A stretch of DNA of 28,038 bases from JBBDXI01 sp040902425 (GCA_040902425.1 JBBDXI010000049.1:1-28038); one strand, 5' to 3'. Positions 1 to 8,577 are shown, numbered from the stretch's first letter. Program-made: numbers and translations. The notes: generated from the letters alone by a model not told the origin.

Positions 1-340
1 TGTTGTACGCCATGTTCCAGGCGTGGAAGACCCAGACCTGGGGGAAGCGGGGCTGCAGCTCGGTGATGGCGCGGGCCAGGTCCATCGACTCGTGGAAGCG
101 CCCGTCCTCCTTGAGCTGGTTGGCGCGGATCCACAGCATGTTGACGAACAGGCCGCGGAACGCGCCCATGGCGATGCCCGCGGCCACCTGGGGGGGCTGG
201 CCGTCGAGGGGGGTGTCGGCGTAGCTGAGGCGGTGGCGCCCGCCGGAGTTGGTGAGGCCGACCGCGAGGACGGCGGAGGCGGCGAAGGCGACGACCATGA
301 GGAGGGCGGCGATGAGCTGGGTTCGTGTGTCGCGGCGCAC
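1..340 (-). CDS. TM-anchored, TPR-like protein of unknown function (partial, 3' end outside window)
   Basis: This is the N-terminal 113 residues of a longer protein; the frame is still open at the left edge. It starts at a GTG (340-338) preceded by AAGGAGA at good spacing, 19 bp after the permease stop, so it is probably the last visible gene of the SPFH-ABC operon. Residues about 8-30 form one hydrophobic segment (LIAALLMVVAFAASAVLAVG), a signal anchor. After it come GAFRGLFVNMLWIRANQLKE and a helical stretch, DGRFHESMDLARAITELQP, whose pattern resembles a TPR repeat. The family's function is not known to me. Its position suggests an extracytoplasmic accessory of the transporter, but that is inference. 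The gene call itself is firm because frame, SD and operon spacing agree. Confidence 0.75.
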   Translation of the reverse strand, partial: MRRDTRTQLIAALLMVVAFAASAVLAVGLTNSGGRHRLSYADTPLDGQPPQVAAGIAMGAFRGLFVNMLWIRANQLKEDGRFHESMDLARAITELQPRFPQVWVFHAWNMAYN

Positions 341-359
341 GGGCGGGTCTCCTTCGGTC

Positions 360-2330
360 TTACTGCCCCGAGTAGGTCGCCAGTTCGCGCCGGCGGAAGA
401 TGACGATGCCGGCGCCGAAGAGCGCGCCGGTCCAGACGGTGAGGACGCCGATCCCCCAGGCGAAGTGGCCCCAGTCCAGCAGCCGCCCGTCCACGAGGCG
501 GGTGGTGGGCTGGAGGGAGGCGTAGTTCTTGAACATCCAGGTGATGACCAGGCCGACGGCGCGGACGGGGATCTTCCAGTACTCGATCTGGCCCGCGGCG
601 TCGGCGGCGTGGTAGTACTCCAGGGCGTTGGAGAGGTACCCGGTGCCCTCGGCGATGACGAAGGTGGAGAAGGCGACGAGCGAGGCGACGGGGAAGCTGA
701 GGAAGGTGGCGGCGGTGACGGCGAGCATCGCCAGGAAGGCGAGCTTGATCCAGAGGATGAGGGCAACGCGGAAGAAGTTGGCCTGGTAGGTGCCGGCGGG
801 GAAGTAGACCTCCAGGCCGTCGGCGGGGAAGCTGACGTGCTCGGGGTTGGGGCGCATGAGCCAGCCGTCGGCGATGGGCTCCAGCGCGCCGTTGTGGACG
901 CCCAGCACCAGCTCGCCCTCATCGGTGATGAGGGTGGGGTAGAGGTCGAGCGTCTGGGTGGGGCCGAGGGTGACCTCGCGGGGGGGGAGGATGAGGATGC
1001 CGCTGGCCTCGAAGGTGATGCGGTAGAGCTGGTCGGGCATGTTGCCGCCGGCGTCCACGCGGAACTTGAGGGTGATGGGCTGGTTGCGGCGCTTGGCCTC
1101 GCCGAGGCCCTTGAAGACGTAGACCCTCGACTCGCCGGGGCTGATGGTGCGGTAGGCCTGCTGCCAGCCCTTGTAGAGGTCGGTGACGACCTTGTCGAGC
1201 GAGGCCGCGTCGCCCGCGAAATCGGGGTCGATCTTGCGGCCGTCCTCGATGTAGAGACCGGCCCAGGCGGTGAACTCCGGGTCCTGCATGGAGAGGGGGA
1301 GTTCGAAGCCGACGGCGCGCCGGGCGGCGAGGACCTGGGTCTCGAGGATCTTGCGGTCCGCCGACATGTTCTCGACGGAGACGATCCCCGGCTGCTCGCC
1401 GAAGGCGGGCTGGCGCCGGAGGTACTCGGTGAAGAGGAAGACGCCCGCAGCGCAGACCACCATGAGGGCGGCGCTGAGGGCCGCGCCCCCGAGCCACTTG
1501 CCCGCCAAGTACTGCCAGGGGGCGACCGGCTTGGTCATGGTCTGCCAGATCTGCTTGTCGCGCTGCTCGAAGGCGACGCTGGCGACGCAGAAGAAGACGG
1601 TGAGCGTGGCGATGATCCAGTACGAGCCGCCGACGCCGTAGGAAAGGAACGTCTGCACGCGGTAGCGGAGCGGGTTCTCGGGGTCCAGCAGCAGGGGCAG
1701 GGCGGCGAGGCCGAAGATGAGGATGACCAGGAAGATCAGCGAGACCTTCATCCGCACGGCCTCGGCCAGCATGTTGCGGGCGATGGCCAGGACGGGGTAG
1801 GACCCCGAGAGCAGCAGGCGCAGGCCCTGCATGATGGCCGTGAACGACGCGGTGAGCGCGATGACGCCCAGGACCAGCTGCGCCGGGCCCTCCAGCCCCA
1901 GCAGCCAGAGGGGCGTGACGACGACCACCGCGCCCGCGATGAGGGCCAGGTACGTCAGGCCCAGGCCGAGCCAGACGACCACCAGCGCGAGCGCGGCGAG
2001 CATGGCCATGCCGACGGCGACGTTGGCGGGGCTGCTGCGGCGGTCGATGATGTCCTGCAGGATGCGCTGGCCCGCCTCGCGGGCGGACCGCTGGATGCGC
2101 TCCTGCTCGCTCTCGGGCTGGGCGGGCGCTGCTGCGGGGGGCGCGGCCGGGGTGGTGGCCGCGGGGGCCCGGTCGCCGGGGGCGAGGGCGCCCGGGGCGG
2201 TGGCGGCGATCGAGTAGGCGGCGATGGCGCCGATGGCGGCGACCAGCAGGACGATCGAGGCCACGATCTTGAAGGCCGTGGACTGCTGGAGCCGGTCGGC
2301 CGCGCCGAAGAACAGGCGGAGCTTGGTCAC
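360..2330 (-). CDS. ABC-2 type transporter permease with large extracytoplasmic domain
   Basis: The product is 656 aa. TM1 lies at about 21-42, followed by an Ala/Pro-rich linker (43-75). More hydrophobic segments follow at about 104-140, 150-165, 195-215, 235-255 and 282-301. Residues about 303-515 are a hydrophilic domain rich in beta-like sequence, expected outside the cytoplasm, and further TM segments lie at about 520-560, 588-600 and 622-645. The stretch around EQRDKQIWQTMTKPVAPWQ (255-273) and LAGKWLG matches the cytoplasmic coupling region of ABC-2/NosY-type permeases (E..T...KPV....GK..G). The GTG start overlaps the stop of the upstream ATPase (GTGA) and has a GGAG eight bases before it, so the two are translationally coupled and should form one transporter. 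Substrate is unknown. The fold and role are well supported, the direction (export or membrane mechanics) is inferred. Confidence 0.88.
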   Translation of the reverse strand: MTKLRLFFGAADRLQQSTAFKIVASIVLLVAAIGAIAAYSIAATAPGALAPGDRAPAATTPAAPPAAAPAQPESEQERIQRSAREAGQRILQDIIDRRSSPANVAVGMAMLAALALVVVWLGLGLTYLALIAGAVVVVTPLWLLGLEGPAQLVLGVIALTASFTAIMQGLRLLLSGSYPVLAIARNMLAEAVRMKVSLIFLVILIFGLAALPLLLDPENPLRYRVQTFLSYGVGGSYWIIATLTVFFCVASVAFEQRDKQIWQTMTKPVAPWQYLAGKWLGGAALSAALMVVCAAGVFLFTEYLRRQPAFGEQPGIVSVENMSADRKILETQVLAARRAVGFELPLSMQDPEFTAWAGLYIEDGRKIDPDFAGDAASLDKVVTDLYKGWQQAYRTISPGESRVYVFKGLGEAKRRNQPITLKFRVDAGGNMPDQLYRITFEASGILILPPREVTLGPTQTLDLYPTLITDEGELVLGVHNGALEPIADGWLMRPNPEHVSFPADGLEVYFPAGTYQANFFRVALILWIKLAFLAMLAVTAATFLSFPVASLVAFSTFVIAEGTGYLSNALEYYHAADAAGQIEYWKIPVRAVGLVITWMFKNYASLQPTTRLVDGRLLDWGHFAWGIGVLTVWTGALFGAGIVIFRRRELATYSGQ

Positions 2331-3592
2331 GCCGGTCGCTCCGGGGGCGTGGCGGGGGCGTCGGCGTCGCGCTCGACGAGGGAGTCGATGACGGAGAGGT
2401 CGACCTCGCGGGTGTCGAGCTTCTTCTGGGGCTTGTGGGCCGGGGCCGCGGCGGCGGGGCGGGGGGCGGGGGGCGCGCCGTTGTCCGGGGGGCCGCCGGA
2501 GGTGAGGGACTCGATGATCGACGCGTCGGGGCCGGCGGGCGCGGCGGGGGCGGGCAGGGGGGGCGCGACGGGGGTGAGGGGCGGCTCGTCGGCGGCGCGG
2601 ACGAGGTGGCCGATGAGGGCGTCGCCCTCGGGCTCTCCCCGGAGGAAGGAGGCGGTGGCGCCGCCGTGCTGGGCGCCGGAGGTCTCCAGGCGCTCGGCCC
2701 GGGCCTGCTCGACGATCTTGAGGAACAGTTCCTCGAGGGTCTGGCGGGGGCGGCTGACCTTGACGATGGCCTTGGCACCGCCGGAGCGGGCGCGGATGAC
2801 GCGGTCGATCTCGGCGACGGTGGCGTCGTCGAGGGTGTCGGCCTCGACGGCGGTGCGGGTGCTGGATTCCAGGAGGTCCTCGCAGCTGCCCTCGGCGCGG
2901 GTGCGTCCGCCGTAGAGGATGACCATGCGGTCCACGACGTCCTCGACGTCGGCGAGGAGGTGGCTGGAGAGGAGGATGGTCTTGCCGCGCCGGCCGAGCT
3001 CGAGGATGAGGTCCTTGATCTGGCGGGTGCCGATGGGATCGAGGCCGGTGGTGGGCTCGTCGAGGATGAGGAAGTCCGGGTCGTTGATGAGGGCCTGGGC
3101 GATGCCGATGCGGCGCTGCATGCCCTTGGAGTACTCGCGAACGACGCGGAACTGGGCGGAGGCGAGGCCGACCATCTCCAGCAGCTCATCCACGCGCCGG
3201 CGGCGGACCTTGGAGTCCAGCTCGAAGAGCTTGCCGTAGTAGTCGAGGGTCTCGCGGGCGTTGAGGAAGGGGTAGAGGTAGCTCTCCTCGGGGAGGTAGC
3301 CGATGCGTTTCTTGGTGGCGACGTCGGTCGGGGGCTTGCCGAAGACGGCGATGCGCCCGCTGGTGGGCTTGAGCAGCCCCAGGAGGAGCTTGATGGTGGT
3401 GCTCTTGCCGGAGCCGTTGGGGCCGAGCAGGCCGAAGACCTCGCGGGGCCGGACCTCGAAGGTGAGGTTGTCGACCGCGCGGGCGCGGTCGCGCATCCAG
3501 AAGTCCTTGAAGACCTTGGTCAGCCCCTGGCAGGCGACGACCGGGTCGGGCCGGGGGAGCGTGGAGGCGGGGTTCGGGCTGGCTCGGGTCAC
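2327..3592 (-). CDS. ABC transporter ATP-binding protein with Pro/Ala-rich C-terminal tail
   Basis: The product is 421 aa from a GTG (3592-3590) with GGAG five bases upstream. The frame is open further upstream but would run into the SPFH gene, so I reject the longer start. Walker A is GPNGSGKST (57-65), the Q-loop region is LPEESYLY (100-107), the signature is YSKGMQRR (154-161), Walker B is FLILDEP (174-180), and H211 is the switch histidine. This is a DrrA/CcmA/NosF-type ATPase that powers an ABC-2 permease, here the coupled downstream gene. The ATPase domain ends near residue 300. The last 120 residues are Pro/Ala-rich and probably disordered, and they hold two copies of a D-x-S-[IV]-I-x-S-L motif (DASIIESL at 356, DLSVIDSL at 398), unusual for the family. 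They may be docking sites for partner proteins, an inference. Confidence 0.93.
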   Translation of the reverse strand: MTRASPNPASTLPRPDPVVACQGLTKVFKDFWMRDRARAVDNLTFEVRPREVFGLLGPNGSGKSTTIKLLLGLLKPTSGRIAVFGKPPTDVATKKRIGYLPEESYLYPFLNARETLDYYGKLFELDSKVRRRRVDELLEMVGLASAQFRVVREYSKGMQRRIGIAQALINDPDFLILDEPTTGLDPIGTRQIKDLILELGRRGKTILLSSHLLADVEDVVDRMVILYGGRTRAEGSCEDLLESSTRTAVEADTLDDATVAEIDRVIRARSGGAKAIVKVSRPRQTLEELFLKIVEQARAERLETSGAQHGGATASFLRGEPEGDALIGHLVRAADEPPLTPVAPPLPAPAAPAGPDASIIESLTSGGPPDNGAPPAPRPAAAAPAHKPQKKLDTREVDLSVIDSLVERDADAPATPPERPA

Positions 3593-3603
3593 GGGGGCTC
3601 CGG

Positions 3604-5031
3604 TCAGCGGGACTTCAATCCGGCCTCGGTCGACATCTCGATCATGTCGGTGCGGGTCCTGGTCTGCTCCCGCTCGAACTCGATCCGCTGCTGCTCTTCC
3701 TTCCGCTTGATCTCGGCGAGCTTGCGGGCCCGCTCGAAGTCGCGGTGGGCGTAGAGGTCGCGGTTGAGCCACAGCTCCAGCCGCTCGGTGCCCGGGGGCA
3801 CCCAGAAGACCTCGACGATGTCGCGGGAGAGCAGGCGGGTCATCGCGTCGGCCCAGTCGCGCTGGACCACCAGGTCCGGGTGGGTGCGGAACTGGGGGAG
3901 CTTGGCCTCGAAGGAGGCCAGCTCGGCCCGGCGCCGGCTGACGATCGTCGAGCGGTGCTGGCGGGCCTCGTTGAGGATGGCCGCGACCTTGCCGGCGGCG
4001 GCGTCCTGGATGACGGCCTCGCCGATGGTGACGGGGCGGCCGTCGAGGAGGGCGTGGATGGTCTCCAGGGTGCGGGCCTGGGCGGGCGCATCGGCGCGGG
4101 CGGTGGCGGCCTCGTAGCGGTCGATCTCGGCGCTGAGGGGCTCGTGGGCGGCGCCGGCCATGGAGTTGACGATGTTGCCGGCCTGGCCGCGGGCGCTGTC
4201 GATCTGCTGGCTGGCCTTCTGCTCGGCGGACTGGACGCCGGAGAAGGAGTTGTAGACGGCGAAGGGGGGCGCCTTTTCCTGGAGGGTGAGCTGCTCGATC
4301 CTGATCCCCGAGTTGATCTGGTCGAGGGTGGCCTGGGCGAGGGCCTTGGCCCGGCCGGCGACGGAGCCGTCGTCGCTGGCGGACTGCTTGAGGAGACTGT
4401 CGATGGGCGTCTGGGCCACGGCGTGGACGACGCCGCGCTCCACGGCGGCGCGGACGATCGCCGACTCGTGCTCGTCGAGGATGTTCTCGACATTCTGGCG
4501 CGGGTGGATGCGCCGGAACTGGACGGACCAGCGGGCGTGGGCGATGTTCTGGTCGCCGGTGATGAGCGAGCCGTCCTCGCCGGGCTTGAGGCTGGCCTTG
4601 GGCATCTGCGCGGCCTTCTCGACGGAGAGGGCCTGCTGCTCCGGGGCGAGGCGGGGCCAGAAGGAATCGCGCAGCTCGAGGCGCTGCTCGCCGGTGACGA
4701 CCTTGATCAGCTCGCCGAAGGGGTAGGGGGCGGCGAACTGGGGGCCGGGGGGGAGCTGGTCGGCGGTGGGCTTGCCGAAAAGGAGCTTGATGCCGCTCTC
4801 GGTCTCCTTGACGGTCTGGAGGCCGCTGAACGCGAAGGCGGCGAAGAGCACGACCATCGCCAACTGGAGGAAGCGGAAGATGAGGCGCAGGGCGTCGGCG
4901 AGGGACTGGTTGGCCGGGTCGAGCGCGCCGCCCTCGTTGCGGCCCTGGTCGCGCAGGGTGACCGACGCGGCCCGGGAGGCGCCCTGGGTGGGCGGGGTGA
5001 GGGGGTCGCCTGGGGTGCCGGGCGTGGTCAC
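3604..5031 (-). CDS. SPFH/band 7 domain protein (third of operon, HflK-like)
   Basis: The product is 475 aa. A polar N-terminus (1-46) precedes one TM helix (about 53-70). A band 7 domain follows (about 72-260): LQTVKETESGIKLLFGKPT, the conserved GEQRLELR strand, then SVQFRRIHPRQNVENILDE and ERGVVHAVAQTPIDSLL. The region 260-395 is Ala/Gln/Arg-rich and probably a long coiled-coil helix, as in HflK and HflC. The tail ends in a charged helix (436-460). HflK and HflC of E. coli form a membrane cage around FtsH; here no FtsH is in view. The GTG start overlaps the stop of the HflC-like gene (GTGA), with GGAG seven bases before it, and the ABC ATPase gene starts 11 bp after the stop. Family assignment is firm. 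Whether it is HflK in function is uncertain. Confidence 0.85.
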   Translation of the reverse strand: MTTPGTPGDPLTPPTQGASRAASVTLRDQGRNEGGALDPANQSLADALRLIFRFLQLAMVVLFAAFAFSGLQTVKETESGIKLLFGKPTADQLPPGPQFAAPYPFGELIKVVTGEQRLELRDSFWPRLAPEQQALSVEKAAQMPKASLKPGEDGSLITGDQNIAHARWSVQFRRIHPRQNVENILDEHESAIVRAAVERGVVHAVAQTPIDSLLKQSASDDGSVAGRAKALAQATLDQINSGIRIEQLTLQEKAPPFAVYNSFSGVQSAEQKASQQIDSARGQAGNIVNSMAGAAHEPLSAEIDRYEAATARADAPAQARTLETIHALLDGRPVTIGEAVIQDAAAGKVAAILNEARQHRSTIVSRRRAELASFEAKLPQFRTHPDLVVQRDWADAMTRLLSRDIVEVFWVPPGTERLELWLNRDLYAHRDFERARKLAEIKRKEEQQRIEFEREQTRTRTDMIEMSTEAGLKSR

Positions 5032-6101
5032 TGGCGCTCTCCAGCGGGGGGCGTGGGGGCGGGGCGGTTTACGGGGAGGACGGGCTGGTCGCGGGAGACG
5101 GCTTGGGTCGCCCGCTCGGGGCTGTCATGGCCCATGAGGGCTTCCATGCCGGAGATCTTCGTGCCCTGGCTGGTCCGCTCGGCGGTGGGGGCGGACATGT
5201 CCATGCCGGGGACGGAGGGGTTGAGGACCATGGTGATGCGGCGGGCCATGAGGTCGCGGACGAAATCCATCTTCTTGAGGAACACGGCGAGCTCGGGGCT
5301 CTCGTTCATGAGCTTGACGTACTGCTCGGCCTCGCGGTTGCCCTGGGAGCGGATCTCGGCGGCGTAGGCCTCGGCGAAGGCCTCGATCTTGCGGGCGCTG
5401 GAGGTGGCGGTTGTGATGATGCGCTGGGCCTCGGAATCGCCCTTGCTGTCGATGGCCTTGATGAGCCGCTCGCGGTCGGCCTTCATGCTGTCGAAGACGG
5501 CGGTGGTGGTGGACTCGGGGAGGATGATGCGGTTGATGCCGACGCTGGTGACCTCGACGCCGTAGTCGGCGAGGCTGCCGGCGCCGGCGGCGGCGGTGGC
5601 GGTGAGGGTCTCGTAGATGCCCTTCTCCAGGTCCCCCAGCTTGCTGGCCCCGGCGGTGGTGGTGAAGAGGTCGCCCATGGAGTAGCGGCTGACCTGGCCC
5701 AGGGCGCTCCTGAGGTTGTCGTAGAGGGTCTTCTGGGCGCGGTCGTAGTGGTCCTGGGCGCGGGCGCCGCTGCTGCTGTAGGTCTGGAAGAACCTGAGCG
5801 GGTCCTTGACGCGCCAGGTGCAGAAAGCCTCGACGACGATCTGGCTGTTGTCGGAGGTCTGGAGCTGCTCGACCCTGGTCTGGAGGAAGCGGGAGCGGCG
5901 GTCGTACTTGGTGACCGACTGGATGGGGTCGGGCCACTTGAACTTCAGGCCGGGCTCGACCTTGGTCAGGTCCTGCTCGGAGGCCTTGCCGAAGGTGGTC
6001 AGCACGCCGGCCTCGGTGAAGCGCACGGTGTAGGTGACGGCCTTGGCGAGCAGCGCCAGGGCGAAGACGATGGCGATGACGAGAATCAGCGGTCGTCGCA
6101 C
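5028..6101 (-). CDS. SPFH/band 7 domain protein, HflC-like
   Basis: The product is 357 aa, close to the usual HflC length of about 330 aa. It has an N-terminal TM helix (5-25), then the band 7 opening VRFTEAGVLTTFGKASEQDL and GLKFKWPDPIQSVTKYDRRS (51-70), and the inner strands IVVEAFCTWRVKDPLRFF (88-105). It carries the helical segment with YGVEVTSVGINRIILPEST (180-198), where HflC has a similar motif, and a long Ala/Arg/Glu helix (205-260). FLKKMDFVRDLMARRITMVL (274-293) corresponds to the end of the HflC helical region. A Pro-rich tail of about 60 residues follows. It starts at GTG with AGGAG seven bases upstream, 48 bp after the 7-TM SPFH gene. It is expected to co-assemble with its two SPFH neighbours into a membrane microdomain or cage; this is inferred from HflK/HflC. 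Confidence 0.88.
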   Translation of the reverse strand: MRRPLILVIAIVFALALLAKAVTYTVRFTEAGVLTTFGKASEQDLTKVEPGLKFKWPDPIQSVTKYDRRSRFLQTRVEQLQTSDNSQIVVEAFCTWRVKDPLRFFQTYSSSGARAQDHYDRAQKTLYDNLRSALGQVSRYSMGDLFTTTAGASKLGDLEKGIYETLTATAAAGAGSLADYGVEVTSVGINRIILPESTTTAVFDSMKADRERLIKAIDSKGDSEAQRIITTATSSARKIEAFAEAYAAEIRSQGNREAEQYVKLMNESPELAVFLKKMDFVRDLMARRITMVLNPSVPGMDMSAPTAERTSQGTKISGMEALMGHDSPERATQAVSRDQPVLPVNRPAPTPPAGERQ

Positions 6102-6149
6102 GGTCGGGCTCCTGTGCGTGGGGCGGGTCGGCCCCGGGCGGGTCGGGGG

Positions 6150-8267
6150 TCAGTTGGCGATGGGGTTCTGCGAGCCGATGATGTCGCTGGCGACGTCCTT
6201 GTCCTGGAAATCGAACTTCAGGTCGAGGCGGGTCTTGCCGTCGGTGATGAAGACCCGCGACTCGGAGAGGGCGGAGCGCATGGCGTCGAGGTACATCGAG
6301 GCGCGGAAGACGCCGGGGGCGGCCTTGTAGGAGGCCTGGTGGCCCTGGTAGTCGGCGAGGCGCGTCCGCTCGGCCATGTGGCGGGTCCAGCGCTCCGCGC
6401 TGGCCTCCTGGATGAGCGAGGCCGCGCGGCCGCCGGCCTGCTGGATGAGGGTCACGATGCGCAGCTCCTGCTCCTTGAGGGCGTCGGGCGTGGTGCGGGA
6501 CTTCCGCATGTCCTCGAGCTTGTCGAGCTCGCCGGTGATGGTGTGGGCCAGCTCGACGCTGCCGGCGGCGCCGGTGAGGGTCCTGACCGCCTCGCCCTCC
6601 TGGCGCTTGAGCTTGGTCTGGTACTTGTGGCGGGCCTCGACGACCTTCTCGAACATCGAGGCCGTCTCGCGGGGCGGGTGGACGCCGTCGACGCCGACGA
6701 AGAGGACCTTGACGCCGGCGCCGCGGGCCCGGCGGGTGACCGGGTCGGGGTTGAGCGCCGCGAACTCCTGCTCGACGGCGCGGCGCAGCTCGCCCTGGAC
6801 CTGCGTGCGGCGGACGCTGAGGACCTCGCCGGCGGTCATGCTGGAGAGCCGCTGCATGACGGCGCGCTGGGCGACAGCGCGGAGCAGGTCGTCGCGCATC
6901 TCGGGGGGGGCCAGCTCCTCGTAGAGGCTGACATCCTCGACGGTGTAGTGGAGCGGGACCTCGGCGGCCACGACGGCGACCCCGATGCCGCTGCGGGCGG
7001 GGCGGGCGGCGCCGGGGGCAACCATGCCCAGGGGGGCCTCGGCGGAGGCGTCGCCCGGCTGGACGATGAAGTAGACCTCCTGGGCGTGCTCGTTGGTCCA
7101 GAGGATCGGCTTGTCGGCGTGGGCGCCGGAGGTGCCGACGTCGAGGGTGCGGAGGCCGGTGGCGGTGGGCGTGCCGTAGGTGAACCGGCCGTCGATGCCC
7201 TTGACGGGGTACTGGGGCACCTCCAGCCACTCGATGGGCCAGGGCCACTTGAGGTGCAGGCCGGGGGCGATCTCGCGGTCGAGCTTGCCGAAGCGCAGGA
7301 CCATGGCCCGCTCGTGGGGGCGGACCACGGCCAGGGCGGTCATGCCCCAGAGGACGATCAGGGCGACGGGGATGAGGATGCGGAAGACGGAGCGGGCGAG
7401 CAGGCGGTAGACCCACGAGTCGGTGACGTCGTAGCCGAACTGGTAGTTGATCGCCTCGCCGATGGACTCGGCGATCTTGTCGGGGGCGGCGAGGAAGCCC
7501 AGGGCGCGGGACTCGAAGGCGGGGCGGGGGAACTCGCCGGGCTTGCGGGGGCGGTAGAGGTCCAGCAGGAACCAGATGATGAACTCGGCGCCCAGGGCGA
7601 CCAGGACGACCGGGAAGGCGACCAGCAGGACGCGGAGGATGATGTCCGGCCCCAGGGCGTGGACGAGGTGGCCGACGGCCAGGGCCAGGCCGAGCAGCGC
7701 GGTGCCCGCGGCGTAGGCGGCCCCGGCCCGGAGGTTCTCCCAGGCCTTCTGCTTGGCCATCCCGGACATGTAGCGGGCGAAGAGGAAGCCGACGAAGGCG
7801 GCGCCGAGGCCCAGGGCGATCGCCCACCCGCGGTGGGGCGTGGCGGCGAAGGTGTCCCACACCGCCCGCCCGCCCCGCAGGCGCCAGATGCCGACCGAGA
7901 TCAGCAGGGCGGCGACGAGGAGGCTCATCGCGGGGACGAGGAAGCGGTGCATCGAGCGCAGGCGCTTGTGGGCGACGCGCAGGTCGTCGGCCTGGCGCTC
8001 GAAGACGGACGCGGCCGCGAAGTCGGAGGCGGCGAAGGCCTCGGCCTCGACGGCCTCGATGCGCTCGCGCCGGTGCTGGTCGAAGACCAGGGCGAGGGTG
8101 AGCCAGATGGGCGCACCCAGGAGCATGAAGTAGGCGGCGGTCTGGGCCGCGTGGTCGCGCGCGTAGACGGAGTAGACCAGCAGGATGAGCCCGAGGCCGA
8201 TCTGGATGGCCAGGCCGAGCAGGCTGCGGTGGGTGGCGTGCTGGTAGCTGAGGTAATCGGCTTTCAT
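6150..8267 (-). CDS. Polytopic membrane protein with C-terminal SPFH (HflK-like) domain
   Basis: The product is 705 aa, starting at ATG 8267-8265. I rejected longer starts because they cross the divergent intergenic region. The N-terminal 313 residues hold about seven TM helices (approx. 15-35, 42-62, 110-130, 148-165, 180-203, 208-235, 293-313) with a charged cytoplasmic helix between the second and third. The SPFH domain begins right after the last TM: VRPHERAMVLRFGKLDREIA and GLHLKWPWPIEWLEVPQYPV (336-355), very HflK-like. It has an insertion of about 80 residues (355-435) before VAAEVPLHYTVEDVSLYEEL, then a long charged helix (480-660). E. coli HflK has only one TM, so the seven-TM front half is notable. 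It is first in the operon and has a GC hairpin in its leader. Its role as the scaffold of the SPFH assembly is inferred. Confidence 0.87.
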   Translation of the reverse strand: MKADYLSYQHATHRSLLGLAIQIGLGLILLVYSVYARDHAAQTAAYFMLLGAPIWLTLALVFDQHRRERIEAVEAEAFAASDFAAASVFERQADDLRVAHKRLRSMHRFLVPAMSLLVAALLISVGIWRLRGGRAVWDTFAATPHRGWAIALGLGAAFVGFLFARYMSGMAKQKAWENLRAGAAYAAGTALLGLALAVGHLVHALGPDIILRVLLVAFPVVLVALGAEFIIWFLLDLYRPRKPGEFPRPAFESRALGFLAAPDKIAESIGEAINYQFGYDVTDSWVYRLLARSVFRILIPVALIVLWGMTALAVVRPHERAMVLRFGKLDREIAPGLHLKWPWPIEWLEVPQYPVKGIDGRFTYGTPTATGLRTLDVGTSGAHADKPILWTNEHAQEVYFIVQPGDASAEAPLGMVAPGAARPARSGIGVAVVAAEVPLHYTVEDVSLYEELAPPEMRDDLLRAVAQRAVMQRLSSMTAGEVLSVRRTQVQGELRRAVEQEFAALNPDPVTRRARGAGVKVLFVGVDGVHPPRETASMFEKVVEARHKYQTKLKRQEGEAVRTLTGAAGSVELAHTITGELDKLEDMRKSRTTPDALKEQELRIVTLIQQAGGRAASLIQEASAERWTRHMAERTRLADYQGHQASYKAAPGVFRASMYLDAMRSALSESRVFITDGKTRLDLKFDFQDKDVASDIIGSQNPIAN

Positions 8268-8281
8268 CGAAGGGTCCCGGG

Positions 8282-8299
8282 GGCCCCCCGCAGGGGGCC
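8282..8299 (-). promoter_or_regulatory. GC hairpin in the leader of the SPFH operon
   Basis: GGCCCCC and GGGGGCC pair as a perfect seven-base, all-GC stem around a four-base loop. In the mRNA the stem ends 14 bases before the ATG at 8267, where a ribosome would load, and no clear SD sequence is present between. It could limit initiation or be a chance product of composition. Confidence 0.35.
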
Positions 8300-8414
8300 A
8301 GGTTGTCCTGACCCGGGGCGCGTCACGACGGCGCGCATCCCCGGCTCTCCCCCACCCCCGACCGCGCCCCCCCCGACTCCGCTGTCCCCCGCGGCCCCCG
8401 AGAAAGGGGGGTCT

Positions 8415-8443
8415 ATTGTGGCCGGGCGGGGTCCGCCTGTCCA
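8415..8443 (-). promoter_or_regulatory. Candidate sigma-70-like promoter of the SPFH-ABC operon
   Basis: On the minus strand TGGACA (8443-8438; five of six bases of TTGACA) is followed after exactly 17 bases by CACAAT (8420-8415; four of six of TATAAT). Transcription would start near 8408, giving a leader of about 140 nt before the ATG at 8267. The spacing makes it credible in such GC-rich DNA, but it is a motif match only. Confidence 0.45.
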
Positions 8444-8577
8444 CCGAACGACGCTCGCCGGGAGCCGGCTCTCCGGGGGCGGCCCACCACACGTACCGTC
8501 CGCGCCGGCGGGGGTTGCTCCACCCGGAGCACCCGCCGGGCCCGCTTGAAGCGCGAACCCGGGCCTCCACCGGCACG

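Noticed and set aside
249..2915. Long plus-strand open frame of 888 codons opposite the permease and ATPase genes
   Set aside because: Its translation is Gly/Glu/Asp/Arg-rich without domains. It mirrors real minus-strand genes in GC-rich DNA.
5103..8549. Plus-strand open frame of 1148 codons opposite the SPFH genes
   Set aside because: Low-complexity Gly/Leu/Val/Asp translation, an antisense shadow of the SPFH coding regions.
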